A DNA stretch of 64,000 nt, taken from contig NZ_CP046121.1 of the NCBI RefSeq assembly GCF_009707485.1, positions 2,852,001 through 2,916,000 of the forward strand, in the 5' to 3' direction. Source of the stretch: Nostocoides sp. HKS02 (GTDB taxonomy: Bacteria > Actinomycetota > Actinomycetes > Actinomycetales > Dermatophilaceae). The notes beneath the pieces are model-generated. The model was given only the letters and a program-made list of their open reading frames with translations, had not been told where the DNA came from and ran no database searches. Within the stretch, counting starts at the first letter, position 1. Every line of letters starts with the position of its first letter. The position numbers and the translations under genes are program-made. Below are positions 1 to 8,849 of this stretch, piece after piece.

Positions 1-1
1 G

Positions 2-340
2 GTGGACGCCCTGCGGTGGTCCAGCCAGCACGCGGTCACGGTGGTGGTGGCCTCGGCCAACTACCCCGGCACGCCGCGCACCGGTGACCCGATCACCGGG
101 GTCGACGAAGCGACCGACGTGCCCACGGCATACGTGCTCCACGCGGGCACGGCCCGCGACCCCGACGGCACCCTCGTGTCGGCGGGCGGTCGCGTGCTCT
201 CGGTGGTGGCTCTCGGCGACAGCCTCACCCAGGCACGGGAACGCGTCTACGAGGCCGTCGACCACATCGGTCTCGAGGGCGCGCACCATCGCTCGGACAT
301 CGCCCTGGCCGCCCAACAGGACGAGCTGCACGTCGGTTAG
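2..340 (+). CDS. purD: Phosphoribosylamine-glycine ligase, C-terminal part (truncated by window start)
   Basis: This is the C-terminal ~112 residues of GAR synthetase, which joins glycine to phosphoribosylamine in purine synthesis. The visible part matches the end of the family: a stretch with VVVASANYPGTPRTGD, then HAGTA and a G-GGRVLSVVALGDSL segment. The ATP-grasp core lies outside the window, so the real start cannot be seen. The gene runs into purC with a 44-nt gap, fitting a purine cluster. The frame is open from the first base, so the apparent GTG at position 2 is not a start. Confidence 0.9.
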   Translation: MDALRWSSQHAVTVVVASANYPGTPRTGDPITGVDEATDVPTAYVLHAGTARDPDGTLVSAGGRVLSVVALGDSLTQARERVYEAVDHIGLEGAHHRSDIALAAQQDELHVG

Positions 341-393
341 GCCGCGTCGAGCCGACACCACCCCAGGCCACCTCGGCTGGAAGGATGTGCGCC

Positions 394-1293
394 ATGACGT
401 CCTCCCAGCCGCTTGAGCTGCCCGGCTACGCCCGCGTCTACTCCGGAAAGGTGCGCGACCTCTACGCGCCGCTCGACGAGTCCGGCAAGACCCGTGACGA
501 CCTCCTGCTGCTCGTCGCCAGCGACCGGCTGTCGGCCTACGACTACGTGCTCGACTCGCCGATCCCGGACAAGGGCGCGGTCCTGACCCAGCTGTCCCTG
601 TGGTGGTTCGAGCAGCTGGCCGACCTCGTGCCCAACCACGTCGTCTCTACCGAGGTCCCTGCGGCGGTGGCCGGTCGCGCGGTCCTCGTGCGGCGCCTCG
701 AGATGCTGCCGGTGGAGTGCGTGGCGCGGGCCTACCTCACCGGGGGCGGCCTGAGCGAGTACGTCGCCGACGGCCACGTGAGCGGTGTTGCGCTGCCGCC
801 CGGGCTCGTCGACGGTTCGCGCCTGCCCGAGCCGGTCTTCACCCCCTCGACCAAGGCGCCGCTGGGTGAGCACGACCAGCCGATGCCGTATGCCGACGTG
901 GAGCGTGCCGTGGGCGCCGAACGGGCCGCCCAGGTCCGAGACCTCACGACGGCGATCCTGGCCCGGGGCAACGAGATCGCGGCGGAGCGAGGCATCCTCA
1001 TCGCCGACACCAAGGTCGAGTTCGGGCTCGCGGGGGACGACGTGGTGCTGGCCGACGAGGTGCTGACCCCCGACTCGTCGCGGTTCTGGCCGGCCGATCT
1101 CTGGGAGCCCGGGCACCCGCAGCCGTCGTACGACAAGCAGTTCGTCCGCGACTGGCTGACCTCGCCGGCGAGTGGGTGGGACCGTGCCTCTGGCGAGGCT
1201 CCGCCCGCGTTGCCCGAGGACGTCGTGGCTCAGACGCGGTCCAAGTACGTCGAGGCATACGAGCGCCTGACCGGGCGCAGCTTCGCTTCCTAG
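394..1293 (+). CDS. purC: Phosphoribosylaminoimidazole-succinocarboxamide synthase (SAICAR synthase)
   Basis: Joins aspartate to CAIR with ATP in purine synthesis. The 299-residue product has the family N-terminus (YSGKVRDLY), the LLLVASDRLSAYD block and the PVEC-ARAYLTGG block near residue 110. The ATG at 394 is preferred over an in-frame ATG at 385, because GGAAGG at 379-384 sits 9 nt before 394 but directly abuts 385. It lies downstream of purD. Its TAG stop overlaps the stop of the converging nitroreductase gene (shared CTAG at 1290-1293). Confidence 0.95.
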   Translation: MTSSQPLELPGYARVYSGKVRDLYAPLDESGKTRDDLLLLVASDRLSAYDYVLDSPIPDKGAVLTQLSLWWFEQLADLVPNHVVSTEVPAAVAGRAVLVRRLEMLPVECVARAYLTGGGLSEYVADGHVSGVALPPGLVDGSRLPEPVFTPSTKAPLGEHDQPMPYADVERAVGAERAAQVRDLTTAILARGNEIAAERGILIADTKVEFGLAGDDVVLADEVLTPDSSRFWPADLWEPGHPQPSYDKQFVRDWLTSPASGWDRASGEAPPALPEDVVAQTRSKYVEAYERLTGRSFAS

Positions 1294-1742
1294 GCGCCGA
1301 GCGACGGTTCGGCGAGGGGGGTGAGCAGCGCCAGGGGGATCGTGCGATTCCCCTTGGTGCTGTAGTCCGCGAAGAACGGAGCGCGAGCGACCACGACGTC
1401 GCGCCAGACGTCGTCCCGCTCGGTGCCGAGCAGCTCGCGGACCCCGACCCGGAACTGTCGACGGCCAAGCTGGACCGTGGCCGCAGGGGTCTTCCGCAGG
1501 TTCTTGAACCATTGCGGCTCCTGGGGCATCCCTCCGGCGGAACCGGCCACCACGTAACCGCCGGCATGCTCGAAGCAGCTCACCGCGCTCGTGTGGGGCT
1601 GGCCGGTCCTGCGGCCCGGGACGGTGAGGAGAATGATCGGCAGCCCCTTGACCGTGCCCCCGATCCGGCCTCCCGACGCCTTGTACAGCGACACCATCAT
1701 GCTGGCGCCGGCCTTCATGGCCGCCTTCATCACCGGGTTCAT
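1290..1742 (-). CDS. Deazaflavin (F420)-dependent nitroreductase family protein
   Basis: A 150-residue split-barrel protein of the Ddn/DUF385 family, which uses F420H2 or a related flavin. The sequence shows LLTVPGRRTGQPHTSAV near residue 45, the Y/F-VVAGS-GG motif, and W-NL--P-A-V near residue 85, all typical of the family. The ATG at 1742 is chosen over the longer frame to 1769, because AAGGAGGA lies just upstream on the minus strand. The physiological substrate cannot be read from sequence. It converges on purC with overlapping stop codons. Confidence 0.85.
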   Translation of the reverse strand: MNPVMKAAMKAGASMMVSLYKASGGRIGGTVKGLPIILLTVPGRRTGQPHTSAVSCFEHAGGYVVAGSAGGMPQEPQWFKNLRKTPAATVQLGRRQFRVGVRELLGTERDDVWRDVVVARAPFFADYSTKGNRTIPLALLTPLAEPSLGA

Positions 1743-1842
1743 GGGGTCCTCCTTGGTGCCGCGTCCCATCTCGGACGGTCCTCCCCGCCCCGAGCGGTGT
1801 CAACGGGCCGGACCGCGCGGCATACCCACCGGCGGGCGCGGA

Positions 1843-1848
1843 TAGACT
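1843..1848 (+). promoter_or_regulatory. Candidate -10 box for purS-purQ-purL
   Basis: TAGACT fits the actinobacterial TANNNT -10 pattern and lies about 60 nt before the purS ATG in an otherwise empty interval. No convincing -35 box is visible. The purS start also has a GGAG-type ribosome site (ACGGAGAC), so this transcript would carry a leader. Confidence 0.35.
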
Positions 1849-1909
1849 GCGGACGCTTCCCTCCCGCGCGAGCGCAGGTACCAACTCCAGCAGACACGGA
1901 GACACCCGA

Positions 1910-2167
1910 ATGGGCCACGTCGTCATTGACGTCATGTTGAAGCCAGAGATCCTCGACCCGCAGGGACAGGCCGTCAACGGCGCCCTTCCCCGGCTCGGGT
2001 TCGAGCAGTTCACCGACGTGAGGCAGGGCAAGCGCTTCGTCCTGACCGTCGACGGTGACGTCACCGACGAGCACCTGGCTGCCGCCGCGGAGGCGGCGGA
2101 GAAGCTGCTGTCGAACCCGGTGATCGAGGACGTTGTCTCTGTCCGCGCAGAGGACCGCGACCAGTGA
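1910..2167 (+). CDS. purS: Phosphoribosylformylglycinamidine synthase subunit PurS
   Basis: The small bridging subunit that docks PurQ to short-form PurL for FGAM synthesis. The 85-residue product is normal length and shows the family pattern: [15 protein letters not shown] at the start, a middle V--GK-F-L segment and a C-terminal [10 protein letters not shown]. The stop overlaps the purQ GTG start by 4 nt, so translation is probably coupled. The neighbours purQ and purL confirm the role. Confidence 0.96.
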   Translation: MGHVVIDVMLKPEILDPQGQAVNGALPRLGFEQFTDVRQGKRFVLTVDGDVTDEHLAAAAEAAEKLLSNPVIEDVVSVRAEDRDQ

Positions 2168-2835
2168 AGATCGGGGTGGTGACCTTCCCCGGGTCGCTGG
2201 ACGACCGCGATGCGGCTCGGGCCGTGCGCGCCGTCGGCGCTGAGGCGGTCAGCCTCTGGCACGGTGACGCAGACCTCAAGGGCGTCGATGCCGTGATCCT
2301 GCCTGGCGGGTTCTCCTACGGCGACTACCTGCGCTGCGGTGCGATCGCCCGGTTCGCGCCGGTCATGGACGCCCTCGTCCCGGCGGCCCGCGGCGGCCTG
2401 CCCGTGCTCGGCATCTGCAATGGCTTCCAGGTCCTCTGCGAGAGCCACCTGCTGCCAGGTGCGCTGATCCGCAACGACCACCGCAAGTTCAACTGTGTCG
2501 ACCAGCGCCTTGTCGTCGAGAACAACCAGACCGCCTGGACCGGTGACTTCGAGACCGGCCAGGAGATCACCATCGTGCTCAAGAACGGCGAGGGCGGCTT
2601 CGTCGCCGACGACCGCACGCTCGACGAGCTCGAGGGCGAGGGCCGGGTGGTGTTCCGGTATGCCGGTGACAACCCCAACGGCTCCTACCGCGCCATCGCG
2701 GGCATCACCAACGAGAGCGGCACCATCGTCGGCCTCATGCCCCACCCGGAGCACGCCATCGAGCCGGGCTACGGCCCCTCGACCGACGGGCTCCCGTTCT
2801 TCACCTCCGTCCTGAAGCAGGTGGCAAACGCGTGA
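2164..2835 (+). CDS. purQ: Phosphoribosylformylglycinamidine synthase subunit PurQ (glutaminase)
   Basis: Class I glutaminase that supplies ammonia to PurL. The 223-residue protein contains [14 protein letters not shown] near residue 47, the nucleophile Cys85 in GICNGFQ, and the catalytic His194/Glu196 pair in PHPEHA. The GTG start overlaps the purS stop, and its own stop overlaps the purL start, giving a tightly coupled purSQL unit. No missing residues were noted. Confidence 0.97.
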   Translation: MKIGVVTFPGSLDDRDAARAVRAVGAEAVSLWHGDADLKGVDAVILPGGFSYGDYLRCGAIARFAPVMDALVPAARGGLPVLGICNGFQVLCESHLLPGALIRNDHRKFNCVDQRLVVENNQTAWTGDFETGQEITIVLKNGEGGFVADDRTLDELEGEGRVVFRYAGDNPNGSYRAIAGITNESGTIVGLMPHPEHAIEPGYGPSTDGLPFFTSVLKQVANA

Positions 2836-5132
2836 CCGCACAGATCGAGCGGCCCGGTGTCGACACCGTCGGCCGCGCCGCCCAGACGCCTGACGTCGAG
2901 CAACCGTGGGTCGAGCTCGGCCTCAAGACCGACGAGTACGACCGCATCCGCGAGATCCTCGACCGTCGTCCGACGAGCGCCGAGCTCGCGATGTACTCGG
3001 TGATGTGGTCCGAGCACTGCTCCTACAAGTCGAGCAAGGTGCACTTCTCCCTCTGGGGCGAGAACACCACCGACGAGATGCGCGAGAAGCTCCTCGTCGG
3101 CATCGGCGAGAACGCTGGCGTCGTCGACATCGGCGACGGGTGGGCGGTCACCTTCAAGGTCGAGTCGCACAACCACCCGTCCTACGTCGAGCCCTACCAG
3201 GGCGCCGCGACCGGGGTCGGCGGCATCATCCGCGACATCATGTCGATGGGCGCGCGCCCGATCGCGATCATGGACCCGTTGCGGTTCGGCAACCTCAACC
3301 ACCCCGACACCCAACGCGTGCTGCCGGGTGTCGTCGCCGGCGTGGGTGGCTACGGCAACTGCATCGGCCTGCCCAACATCGGCGGCGAGGTCGTGTTCGA
3401 CGACTGCTACCAGGGCAACCCGCTCGTCAACGCCCTGTGCGTCGGTGCGATGCGCATCGAGGACATCCACCTCGCCAAGGCGTCCGGTGTCGGAAACAAG
3501 GTGATCCTGTTCGGGGCCAAGACCGGTGGCGACGGCATCGGCGGCGTCTCCGTGCTGGCCTCCGAGACCTTTGACGAGGGTGGTCCGACCAAGCGCCCGG
3601 CGGTGCAGGTGGGCGACCCGTTCGCCGAGAAGGTGCTCATCGAGTGCTGCCTGGACCTGTATGCCGCGCACGTGGTCGACGGCATCCAGGACCTCGGCGG
3701 GGCTGGGCTCTCGTGCGCCACTAGCGAGCTCGCCTCCAACGGCGACGGCGGCATGCAGATCGAGCTCGACCGCGTTCCACTGCGCGACGCCTCACTGCGG
3801 CCCGAGGAGATCCTCATGTCGGAGTCCCAGGAGCGGATGATGGCGGTCGTCGCACCCGAGCACCTCGACGAGTTCCTGGCGATCACCGACCGCTGGGACG
3901 TCGAGGCCACCGTGCTCGGCGAGGTCACCGACGGCGACCACCTCGTCATCACCTGGCACGGCGAGGTCATCGTCGACGTGCCCCCGCGTTCGGTGGCCCA
4001 CGAGGGCCCGACCTACCACCGCCCGCTGGAGCGGCCGGCATACCTCGACGCGTTGCAGGCCGACGTCCCTGACACCTTGGCGCGTCCTCAGGACGGCGCC
4101 GGGTTCCGCGCCGACCTGCTCACCCTGCTCGCCTCGCCCAACCTGTGCGACAAGTCGTGGGTCACCGACCAGTACGACCGCTACGTGCTCGGCAACACCG
4201 CGCTCGCGATGCCGGACGACGCGGGCGTCGTCCGCGTCGACGAGGAGACCGGGCGCGGCGTCGCCGTCTCGACCGACTGCAACGGCCGGTTCGCCAAGCT
4301 CGACCCGTATGCCGGTGCGCAGCTCGCGCTGGCCGAGTCCTACCGCAACGTCGCGACCGCCGGCGCCACACCCCTGGCCGTCACCGACTGCCTCAACTTC
4401 GGGTCGCCGGAGGACCCGGGCGTCATGTGGCAGTTCCGTGAGGCCGTGCGCGGCATCGCCGAGGGCTGCAAGACCCTGGGCATCCCGGTGACCGGCGGCA
4501 ACGTGTCGTTCTACAACCAGACCGGTGACGTCGCGATCCACCCGACCCCGGTCATCGGCGTGCTCGGCGTCATGGACGACGTCGCCCGCCGGACCCCGTC
4601 GGGCTGGAAGACGCCCGGCCAGGTCATCTACCTCCTCGGCGCCACGCGCACCGAGCTGGCTGGCGGCGAGTGGGCGAACGTCGTGCACGGTCACCTCGGC
4701 GGCCTGCCCCCGGTGGTCGACCTTGCCGCGGAGCAGCTCCTCGCCGACATCCTCGTCAACGCCAGCCGCGACGGCCTGGTCGACGCCGCCCACGACCTGT
4801 CCGACGGGGGCCTGGCCATCGCCCTGGCCGAGGCGACGATGCGGCACGGAGTCGGGGCGCGGATCTGGCTCGATGCCGTGTGCGAGCGCGACGGAATCGA
4901 CCCGTTCACGGCGTTGTTCAGCGAGTCGACAGCCAGGGCGATCGTCGCCGTGCCGCGCTCTGAGGAGGTGCGGTTCACCGACATGTGCACCGCCCGCGGC
5001 CAGGTGCACGCGCGGATCGGCGTGGTCGACGACGAGACCGACGGCCTCGACGTGCAGGGTCACTTCTCGGTCGCCCTCGAGGACCTGCGCGAGGCGCACA
5101 CCCGAACCCTCCCTGCGGTGTTCGGCCGGTAG
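2832..5132 (+). CDS. purL: Phosphoribosylformylglycinamidine synthase subunit PurL (short form)
   Basis: ATP-dependent FGAM synthetase, the main catalytic subunit with PurS and PurQ. The 766-residue length is right for the short bacterial form. Visible motifs include [11 protein letters not shown] near residue 58, [10 protein letters not shown] near 110 and the [12 protein letters not shown] loop, with a second AIR-synthase-like half containing [11 protein letters not shown] near 555. The GTG start at 2832 overlaps the purQ stop by 4 nt. The next gene begins 2 nt after its stop. Confidence 0.97.
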   Translation: MTAQIERPGVDTVGRAAQTPDVEQPWVELGLKTDEYDRIREILDRRPTSAELAMYSVMWSEHCSYKSSKVHFSLWGENTTDEMREKLLVGIGENAGVVDIGDGWAVTFKVESHNHPSYVEPYQGAATGVGGIIRDIMSMGARPIAIMDPLRFGNLNHPDTQRVLPGVVAGVGGYGNCIGLPNIGGEVVFDDCYQGNPLVNALCVGAMRIEDIHLAKASGVGNKVILFGAKTGGDGIGGVSVLASETFDEGGPTKRPAVQVGDPFAEKVLIECCLDLYAAHVVDGIQDLGGAGLSCATSELASNGDGGMQIELDRVPLRDASLRPEEILMSESQERMMAVVAPEHLDEFLAITDRWDVEATVLGEVTDGDHLVITWHGEVIVDVPPRSVAHEGPTYHRPLERPAYLDALQADVPDTLARPQDGAGFRADLLTLLASPNLCDKSWVTDQYDRYVLGNTALAMPDDAGVVRVDEETGRGVAVSTDCNGRFAKLDPYAGAQLALAESYRNVATAGATPLAVTDCLNFGSPEDPGVMWQFREAVRGIAEGCKTLGIPVTGGNVSFYNQTGDVAIHPTPVIGVLGVMDDVARRTPSGWKTPGQVIYLLGATRTELAGGEWANVVHGHLGGLPPVVDLAAEQLLADILVNASRDGLVDAAHDLSDGGLAIALAEATMRHGVGARIWLDAVCERDGIDPFTALFSESTARAIVAVPRSEEVRFTDMCTARGQVHARIGVVDDETDGLDVQGHFSVALEDLREAHTRTLPAVFGR

Positions 5133-5134
5133 CC

Positions 5135-6334
5135 GTGGCGGTCAGCACAGAAGCGACGAGGGGTTCGGAGTTCTCGCCGCAGGATCTCGCCCGTCGACGG
5201 GCGATCGACGAGTACGGCGTGGTGGGCTGGGCCCCCGAGCCCAACCTCCAGGGGTTGGTCGAGCTGGCCGCTCGGCTCTGCGACGTCCCCACCGCCGTCA
5301 TCAACATCATCGACGAACGCCTCCAGCACCAGGTCGCGGCGGTCGGCTTCGCGCCCGACGTGTGTGCGCGGGAGGATTCCATGTGCGCCCGGGTCATCGA
5401 GAGGCCGCAGAACGTCGTCGTCCCCGACGCCCGGCTCGATCCCCGCTTTGCCACCAACCCGTTCGTCACCGGTGAGATCGCGACCGTCCGCTTCTATGCA
5501 TCGAGCCCGCTCGTCACGCCGGCGGGCGTCGTCATCGGCACCCTCTGCGTCTTCGACGAGGTCCCCCGCCAGCTCACCCCGACCGCGGCCGGGGGGCTGG
5601 AGGTGCTCGCGGGCCAGATCATCGACGTCCTGGAGCTGCGCCGAATCACCGCCGAGCTGAAGCGTTCCAACGAGCAGCTCTCGCACTTCGCCGCCCAGGT
5701 CAGCCACGACCTGCGCAACCCGCTCGCGGCCTTGGCGGGTTTCCTCGAGATCACGGCGGACTCCCCGGAGATGGTCCAGGCGCCCGAGGCCAGCCGCGCC
5801 CTGGCCCGCGCCGAGTCCAGCGTGCGCCGGATGCAATCGATGGTCTCCGACCTGCTCGACTTCGCCAGCATCGGTGGTCGGGTGGCCCGGTTGCCGGTCG
5901 ACCTCCAGGAGCAGGCGCGGGCGGTCGTCGAGGACCTCTGCTCAGACGACGCCGAAGCCCGCAGCGCCGTCGAGGTGAGCGGCCTGCCGATGGTGCCTGG
6001 CGATCGCACGCTGCTCCGCGTGCTCCTGCAGAACCTCGTCGCCAACGCCCTGAAGTTCAGCCGGTCACGGTCGGGTGGGGTGCGGGTGACGGTGTCGGCG
6101 TCGCGGGTCGCTGGTGGCTGGCGGATCGCCGTGGACGACAACGGTCCGGGAGTTCCGCCGGCCGACCGGGAGCGCGTCTTCAGGCTGCTCGAGCGTGGCA
6201 CCCGTCCCGACGTCGAGGGCTGGGGCATCGGCCTGAGCACCTGCCAGCGGATCGTCGAGGCCCACGGCGGTCGCATCGGGATCGATGACTCACCCCTCGG
6301 AGGGGCCAGCGTCTGGGCAGTCCTTCCTGACTGA
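5135..6334 (+). CDS. Orphan soluble sensor histidine kinase with N-terminal GAF domain
   Basis: A 399-residue protein with a GAF domain at about residues 38-170, a HisKA segment with phospho-acceptor His191 (SHDLRNPLAAL) and a HATPase_c domain with NLVANALKFS and DNGPG motifs. It has no signal peptide or membrane segment, so it should act in the cytoplasm on an unknown ligand. The GTG at 5135 is the first start after the purL stop; the frame is open further upstream, but that part lies inside purL. No response regulator is adjacent, so its partner is unknown. It is probably read through from purL, since only 2 nt separate them. Confidence 0.85.
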   Translation: MAVSTEATRGSEFSPQDLARRRAIDEYGVVGWAPEPNLQGLVELAARLCDVPTAVINIIDERLQHQVAAVGFAPDVCAREDSMCARVIERPQNVVVPDARLDPRFATNPFVTGEIATVRFYASSPLVTPAGVVIGTLCVFDEVPRQLTPTAAGGLEVLAGQIIDVLELRRITAELKRSNEQLSHFAAQVSHDLRNPLAALAGFLEITADSPEMVQAPEASRALARAESSVRRMQSMVSDLLDFASIGGRVARLPVDLQEQARAVVEDLCSDDAEARSAVEVSGLPMVPGDRTLLRVLLQNLVANALKFSRSRSGGVRVTVSASRVAGGWRIAVDDNGPGVPPADRERVFRLLERGTRPDVEGWGIGLSTCQRIVEAHGGRIGIDDSPLGGASVWAVLPD

Positions 6335-6337
6335 CCG

Positions 6338-6385
6338 ACTGCCCGGACGACTGCCCTGACTACTGCCCGGACGACTGCCCTGACT
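6338..6385 (+). repeat. Two perfect 24-nt tandem repeats just after the kinase stop
   Basis: Units at 6338-6361 and 6362-6385 are identical, starting ACTGCCCGGACG, with a partial third copy from 6386. The array begins 4 nt after the histidine kinase stop codon and ends before the terminator hairpin. The 24-nt period is in frame, so it could be a decayed C-terminal extension or simple slippage. Confidence 0.8.
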
Positions 6386-6401
6386 ACTGGCCTGACGGCG
6401 T

Positions 6402-6445
6402 CGAACGGCCCGGTCGCGCTACCCCCTGCGCGGCCGGGCCGTTCG
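6402..6445 (+). terminator. Strong hairpin terminator after the purL-kinase unit
   Basis: The arms 6402-6418 and 6429-6445 form a 17-bp stem with a single U-G wobble and a 10-nt loop. A pyrimidine-rich tract follows. It closes the plus-strand unit ending with the histidine kinase. Confidence 0.8.
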
Positions 6446-6575
6446 TCCCCTGTGTTTCCCCGACTGTGACAGTAGGCCGGGTGCTGGCCAGTCGTACATG
6501 GGTAGAAGTACCCATTTTCGGCATGGCCCGGAGGGGCTAGTCACCGGAATGTCCGGTCGTGCGACGATTCCGGGT

Positions 6576-6938
6576 ATGCCGCCGCGCCGCCGAGTTCCCG
6601 TCGCCGAGGGCGCTGCCGCAGTGCGGCGATGGCGTGAGGGTCCGACCTCGGTCGAGCGGCCGATCCTGGCCGCCGCCGTGCGGTACACCCTCGAAGAGCT
6701 CGCCACGGTGGCGCCGGGTCGCAGCGTGGAGGTGCGGGTGCCGCCGTTCGGGGCGGTGCAGTGCGTCGAGGGCACCACCCACACCCGCGGCACCCCGCCC
6801 AACGTGGTCGAGACGGACGCCCAGACCTGGCTCGCCGTGGCGACGGGGCAGCTCGGCTGGCAGGCGGCCTGGGAGGCCGGCTCGCTACGGGTGAGCGGCC
6901 ACCGGGCAGACCTCACGGCATACCTGCCTCTGGTCTGA
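6576..6938 (+). CDS. Sterol-carrier-like (SCP2-type) small protein
   Basis: A 120-residue protein resembling the small actinobacterial sterol carrier family proteins found near purine genes. It has a basic start (MPPRRR), a central VRYTLEELA---PGRSVEVRVPPFGAVQC block and a C-terminal W--A---G-L--SG-RADL-AYLPL segment. SCP-like proteins bind lipid, but the function here is not known. The start is uncertain: in-frame ATGs at 6498 and 6549 would extend the N-terminus, and none has a clear ribosome site. No membrane segment is visible. Confidence 0.7.
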   Translation: MPPRRRVPVAEGAAAVRRWREGPTSVERPILAAAVRYTLEELATVAPGRSVEVRVPPFGAVQCVEGTTHTRGTPPNVVETDAQTWLAVATGQLGWQAAWEAGSLRVSGHRADLTAYLPLV

Positions 6939-6988
6939 GTGCCGGTCTGAGTGGGGTCCGAGCGGCCGGCTGAGCGGTCGCGCAGGTC

Positions 6989-8020
6989 TCACTCGCCGGG
7001 GTAGCGCACCCCGACCTGTGCGCGGACCTGGTCGAGAGCGGTCATGATCGCCACCGTCTCGTCGAGTGGCATGAGCGGTGACTCGAGCTCGCCCGCCACG
7101 ACCCGTCGCGCCACCTCGGCCGCCTGGAAGTGCAGGCCGTGGTCACGGTCACGCGGTTCGAACCGGTCGAGCTCGGAGCCGTCGGTGTCGACCAGTCTGA
7201 TGGCGGCGCCGGCACTGTAGAAGTCGCCGTCGAGCTCGAGGCGCGCTTCGGTGCCGCTGATCGAGGCGGTCGTGGGGGTCTTGGCGAGCATGGTCGTGCC
7301 GAGCAGGCCGAGACCACCGTTCGTCGCCGTGACGGTGATGGCGTCCTGGGCGTCGACGCCGAGCTCGGTCAGCTGGCCGGTGGCGCTGACCGATTCGAAC
7401 CCCCCGAAGACCAGGTGGGCGAACGACACCGGATAGATGCCCAGGTCGAGCAGCGCCCCACCCGCGAGCTCGGGCTGGGCCAACCGCGCCGGGCCGCCCG
7501 GATGCAGCCGCTGGCCGTGGTCGGCCAGCACGGTGTGGACCTCGCCGAGGAGGCCCTGCTCGAGGCACTGCCGCACGACGTCGATGCGCGGCTGGAACCG
7601 CGTCCACATCGCCTCCATGGCGAACACGCCAGCGGCCCTGGCGGCATCCACCACCGAGCTCGCCTCGGCGGCGTTGCGGGTGAAGGCCTTCTCGACGAGC
7701 ACGGGCTTACCGGCCTCGATCGCGAGCAGCGCCAGCGCTTGGTGCTCGGAGTGCGGTGAGGCGATGTAGACCACGTCCACGTCCGGGTCCGCGACGGCCG
7801 CGGCATACGAGCCGTATGCCGTCCTGACCCCGAACTCCCGCGCGAACGCCTCGGCGCGGGGCAGGCTCCGGGAGCCGACCGCCTGGAGCTGCTGACCGGT
7901 CCTCGCCCGCAGGGCGGACGCGAACGCGTGGGCGATGCCGCCCGGAGCGAGGATGCCCCAGCGCAGGGCCGGAGCACTCGCGGGGTCGGGCGTGCGCGGT
8001 GCGGGGAGTGAGAGGGCCAC
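6989..8020 (-). CDS. Gfo/Idh/MocA family NAD(P)-dependent oxidoreductase
   Basis: A 343-residue oxidoreductase with an N-terminal Rossmann fold (WGILAPGGIAHAFA near residue 17), a DVVYIASPHSEH strand and the family signature VLVEKAFTRN with its catalytic lysine. The C-terminal half is the mixed alpha/beta substrate domain. The closest general type is trans-1,2-dihydrodiol or sugar dehydrogenase-like; the substrate is unknown. The GTG at 8020 (AGGATG upstream) is used. An ATG at 8056 would overlap the upstream gene by 16 nt and is possible. It is the last gene of a three-gene minus-strand run. Confidence 0.85.
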   Translation of the reverse strand: MALSLPAPRTPDPASAPALRWGILAPGGIAHAFASALRARTGQQLQAVGSRSLPRAEAFAREFGVRTAYGSYAAAVADPDVDVVYIASPHSEHQALALLAIEAGKPVLVEKAFTRNAAEASSVVDAARAAGVFAMEAMWTRFQPRIDVVRQCLEQGLLGEVHTVLADHGQRLHPGGPARLAQPELAGGALLDLGIYPVSFAHLVFGGFESVSATGQLTELGVDAQDAITVTATNGGLGLLGTTMLAKTPTTASISGTEARLELDGDFYSAGAAIRLVDTDGSELDRFEPRDRDHGLHFQAAEVARRVVAGELESPLMPLDETVAIMTALDQVRAQVGVRYPGE

Positions 8021-8040
8021 GGGCCCATCCTGCCGGTCGG

Positions 8041-8838
8041 TTACCGCAGCCGCCATTGGCCGGCCGGGGTCGGCGGCGGGGGAGAGGGCCGCGCGTCGTG
8101 GTCGGTGAACGGGGCGGCAGACCCCAGCGCGCGCGTGAGGGCGGTCCCGTCCAGGACCCGACTGGGGAACGGCGCCTTCGCGACCTGCCGCACGATCTCG
8201 GCGACAGGCAGCGGGACGCGCGACCCGACGAGCACGAGGTTGCCGAACCGGCGTCGCTTCCAGATGTCGACCTCGGCGACGGCGAGGGTGTGGGGCAGCT
8301 CGCTGGCCAGGGCGGCGTGGACGCGGGCCACGTGGCGGTGGTCCGGCTCGTCGGCGGCGTTCATGAGCACCACCCCGTCCTCGTGCAGGACCCGGGCGAC
8401 GTCGGCGAACCATTCGGTGGTGGTGAGGTTCGCGGGCACCTGGCTGTCGGCGTACGCGTCCACGACGACTACCGCGGCGCTGTCGTCCTTGAGGGCGGCG
8501 ACTCCCTGGCGCCCGGGCTGCGGCCGGACCCGGATCCGGTGTCCGCGTGGCAGGGGGAGCACCTGGCGCACCCGCTCGGTGAGGGCGGCGTCGGGTTCCA
8601 GGACGATCTGGGGCGACCCCGGCCGGGTGTGGTGGACGTACCGCGGCAGTGTCATGGCCGCGCCCCCCACGTGGGTCACCGCCAGGGGCCCTGTCCCGAG
8701 CGCGTCCAGGACGGCCGCGAGGTGCTGGACGTAGCCGAAGACGAGCAGTTCCGGGTCGCCCGGATGAACGTACGACTGGGGGTAGCCGTCGATGCTCACG
8801 GTGGTGCCGCCGTGAGCATCGGTCTCGACCTCGAACAC
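8041..8838 (-). CDS. Spermidine synthase-like methyltransferase-fold protein
   Basis: A 265-residue Rossmann-fold protein of the polyamine aminopropyltransferase-like group. It has VTHVGGAAMTLPRYV near residue 54 (the usual G-G---LPR loop), an acidic residue after the next strand (IVLEPDAAL) and VVVVDAYADSQVP. The true polyamine-synthase acidic pocket is not obvious, so it may be one of the many non-polyamine members. Start is GTG at 8838. It lies 11 nt after the alcohol dehydrogenase-like gene and is probably co-transcribed. Confidence 0.75.
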   Translation of the reverse strand: MFEVETDAHGGTTVSIDGYPQSYVHPGDPELLVFGYVQHLAAVLDALGTGPLAVTHVGGAAMTLPRYVHHTRPGSPQIVLEPDAALTERVRQVLPLPRGHRIRVRPQPGRQGVAALKDDSAAVVVVDAYADSQVPANLTTTEWFADVARVLHEDGVVLMNAADEPDHRHVARVHAALASELPHTLAVAEVDIWKRRRFGNLVLVGSRVPLPVAEIVRQVAKAPFPSRVLDGTALTRALGSAAPFTDHDARPSPPPPTPAGQWRLR

Positions 8839-8849
8839 GGCGGGCTGGC

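Noticed and set aside
337..2841. An 834-codon open frame on the minus strand across purC, purS and purQ
   Set aside because: It is antisense to well-supported purine genes and has the Arg/Asp/Val-rich composition of a high-GC shadow frame.
4985..5134. A longer N-terminus for the GAF histidine kinase starting inside purL
   Set aside because: The extra 50 residues are low-complexity shadow sequence of purL, and GTG at 5135 gives a normal start.
6338..6396. CRISPR-like reading of the 24-nt repeats
   Set aside because: The units are directly adjacent with no spacers.
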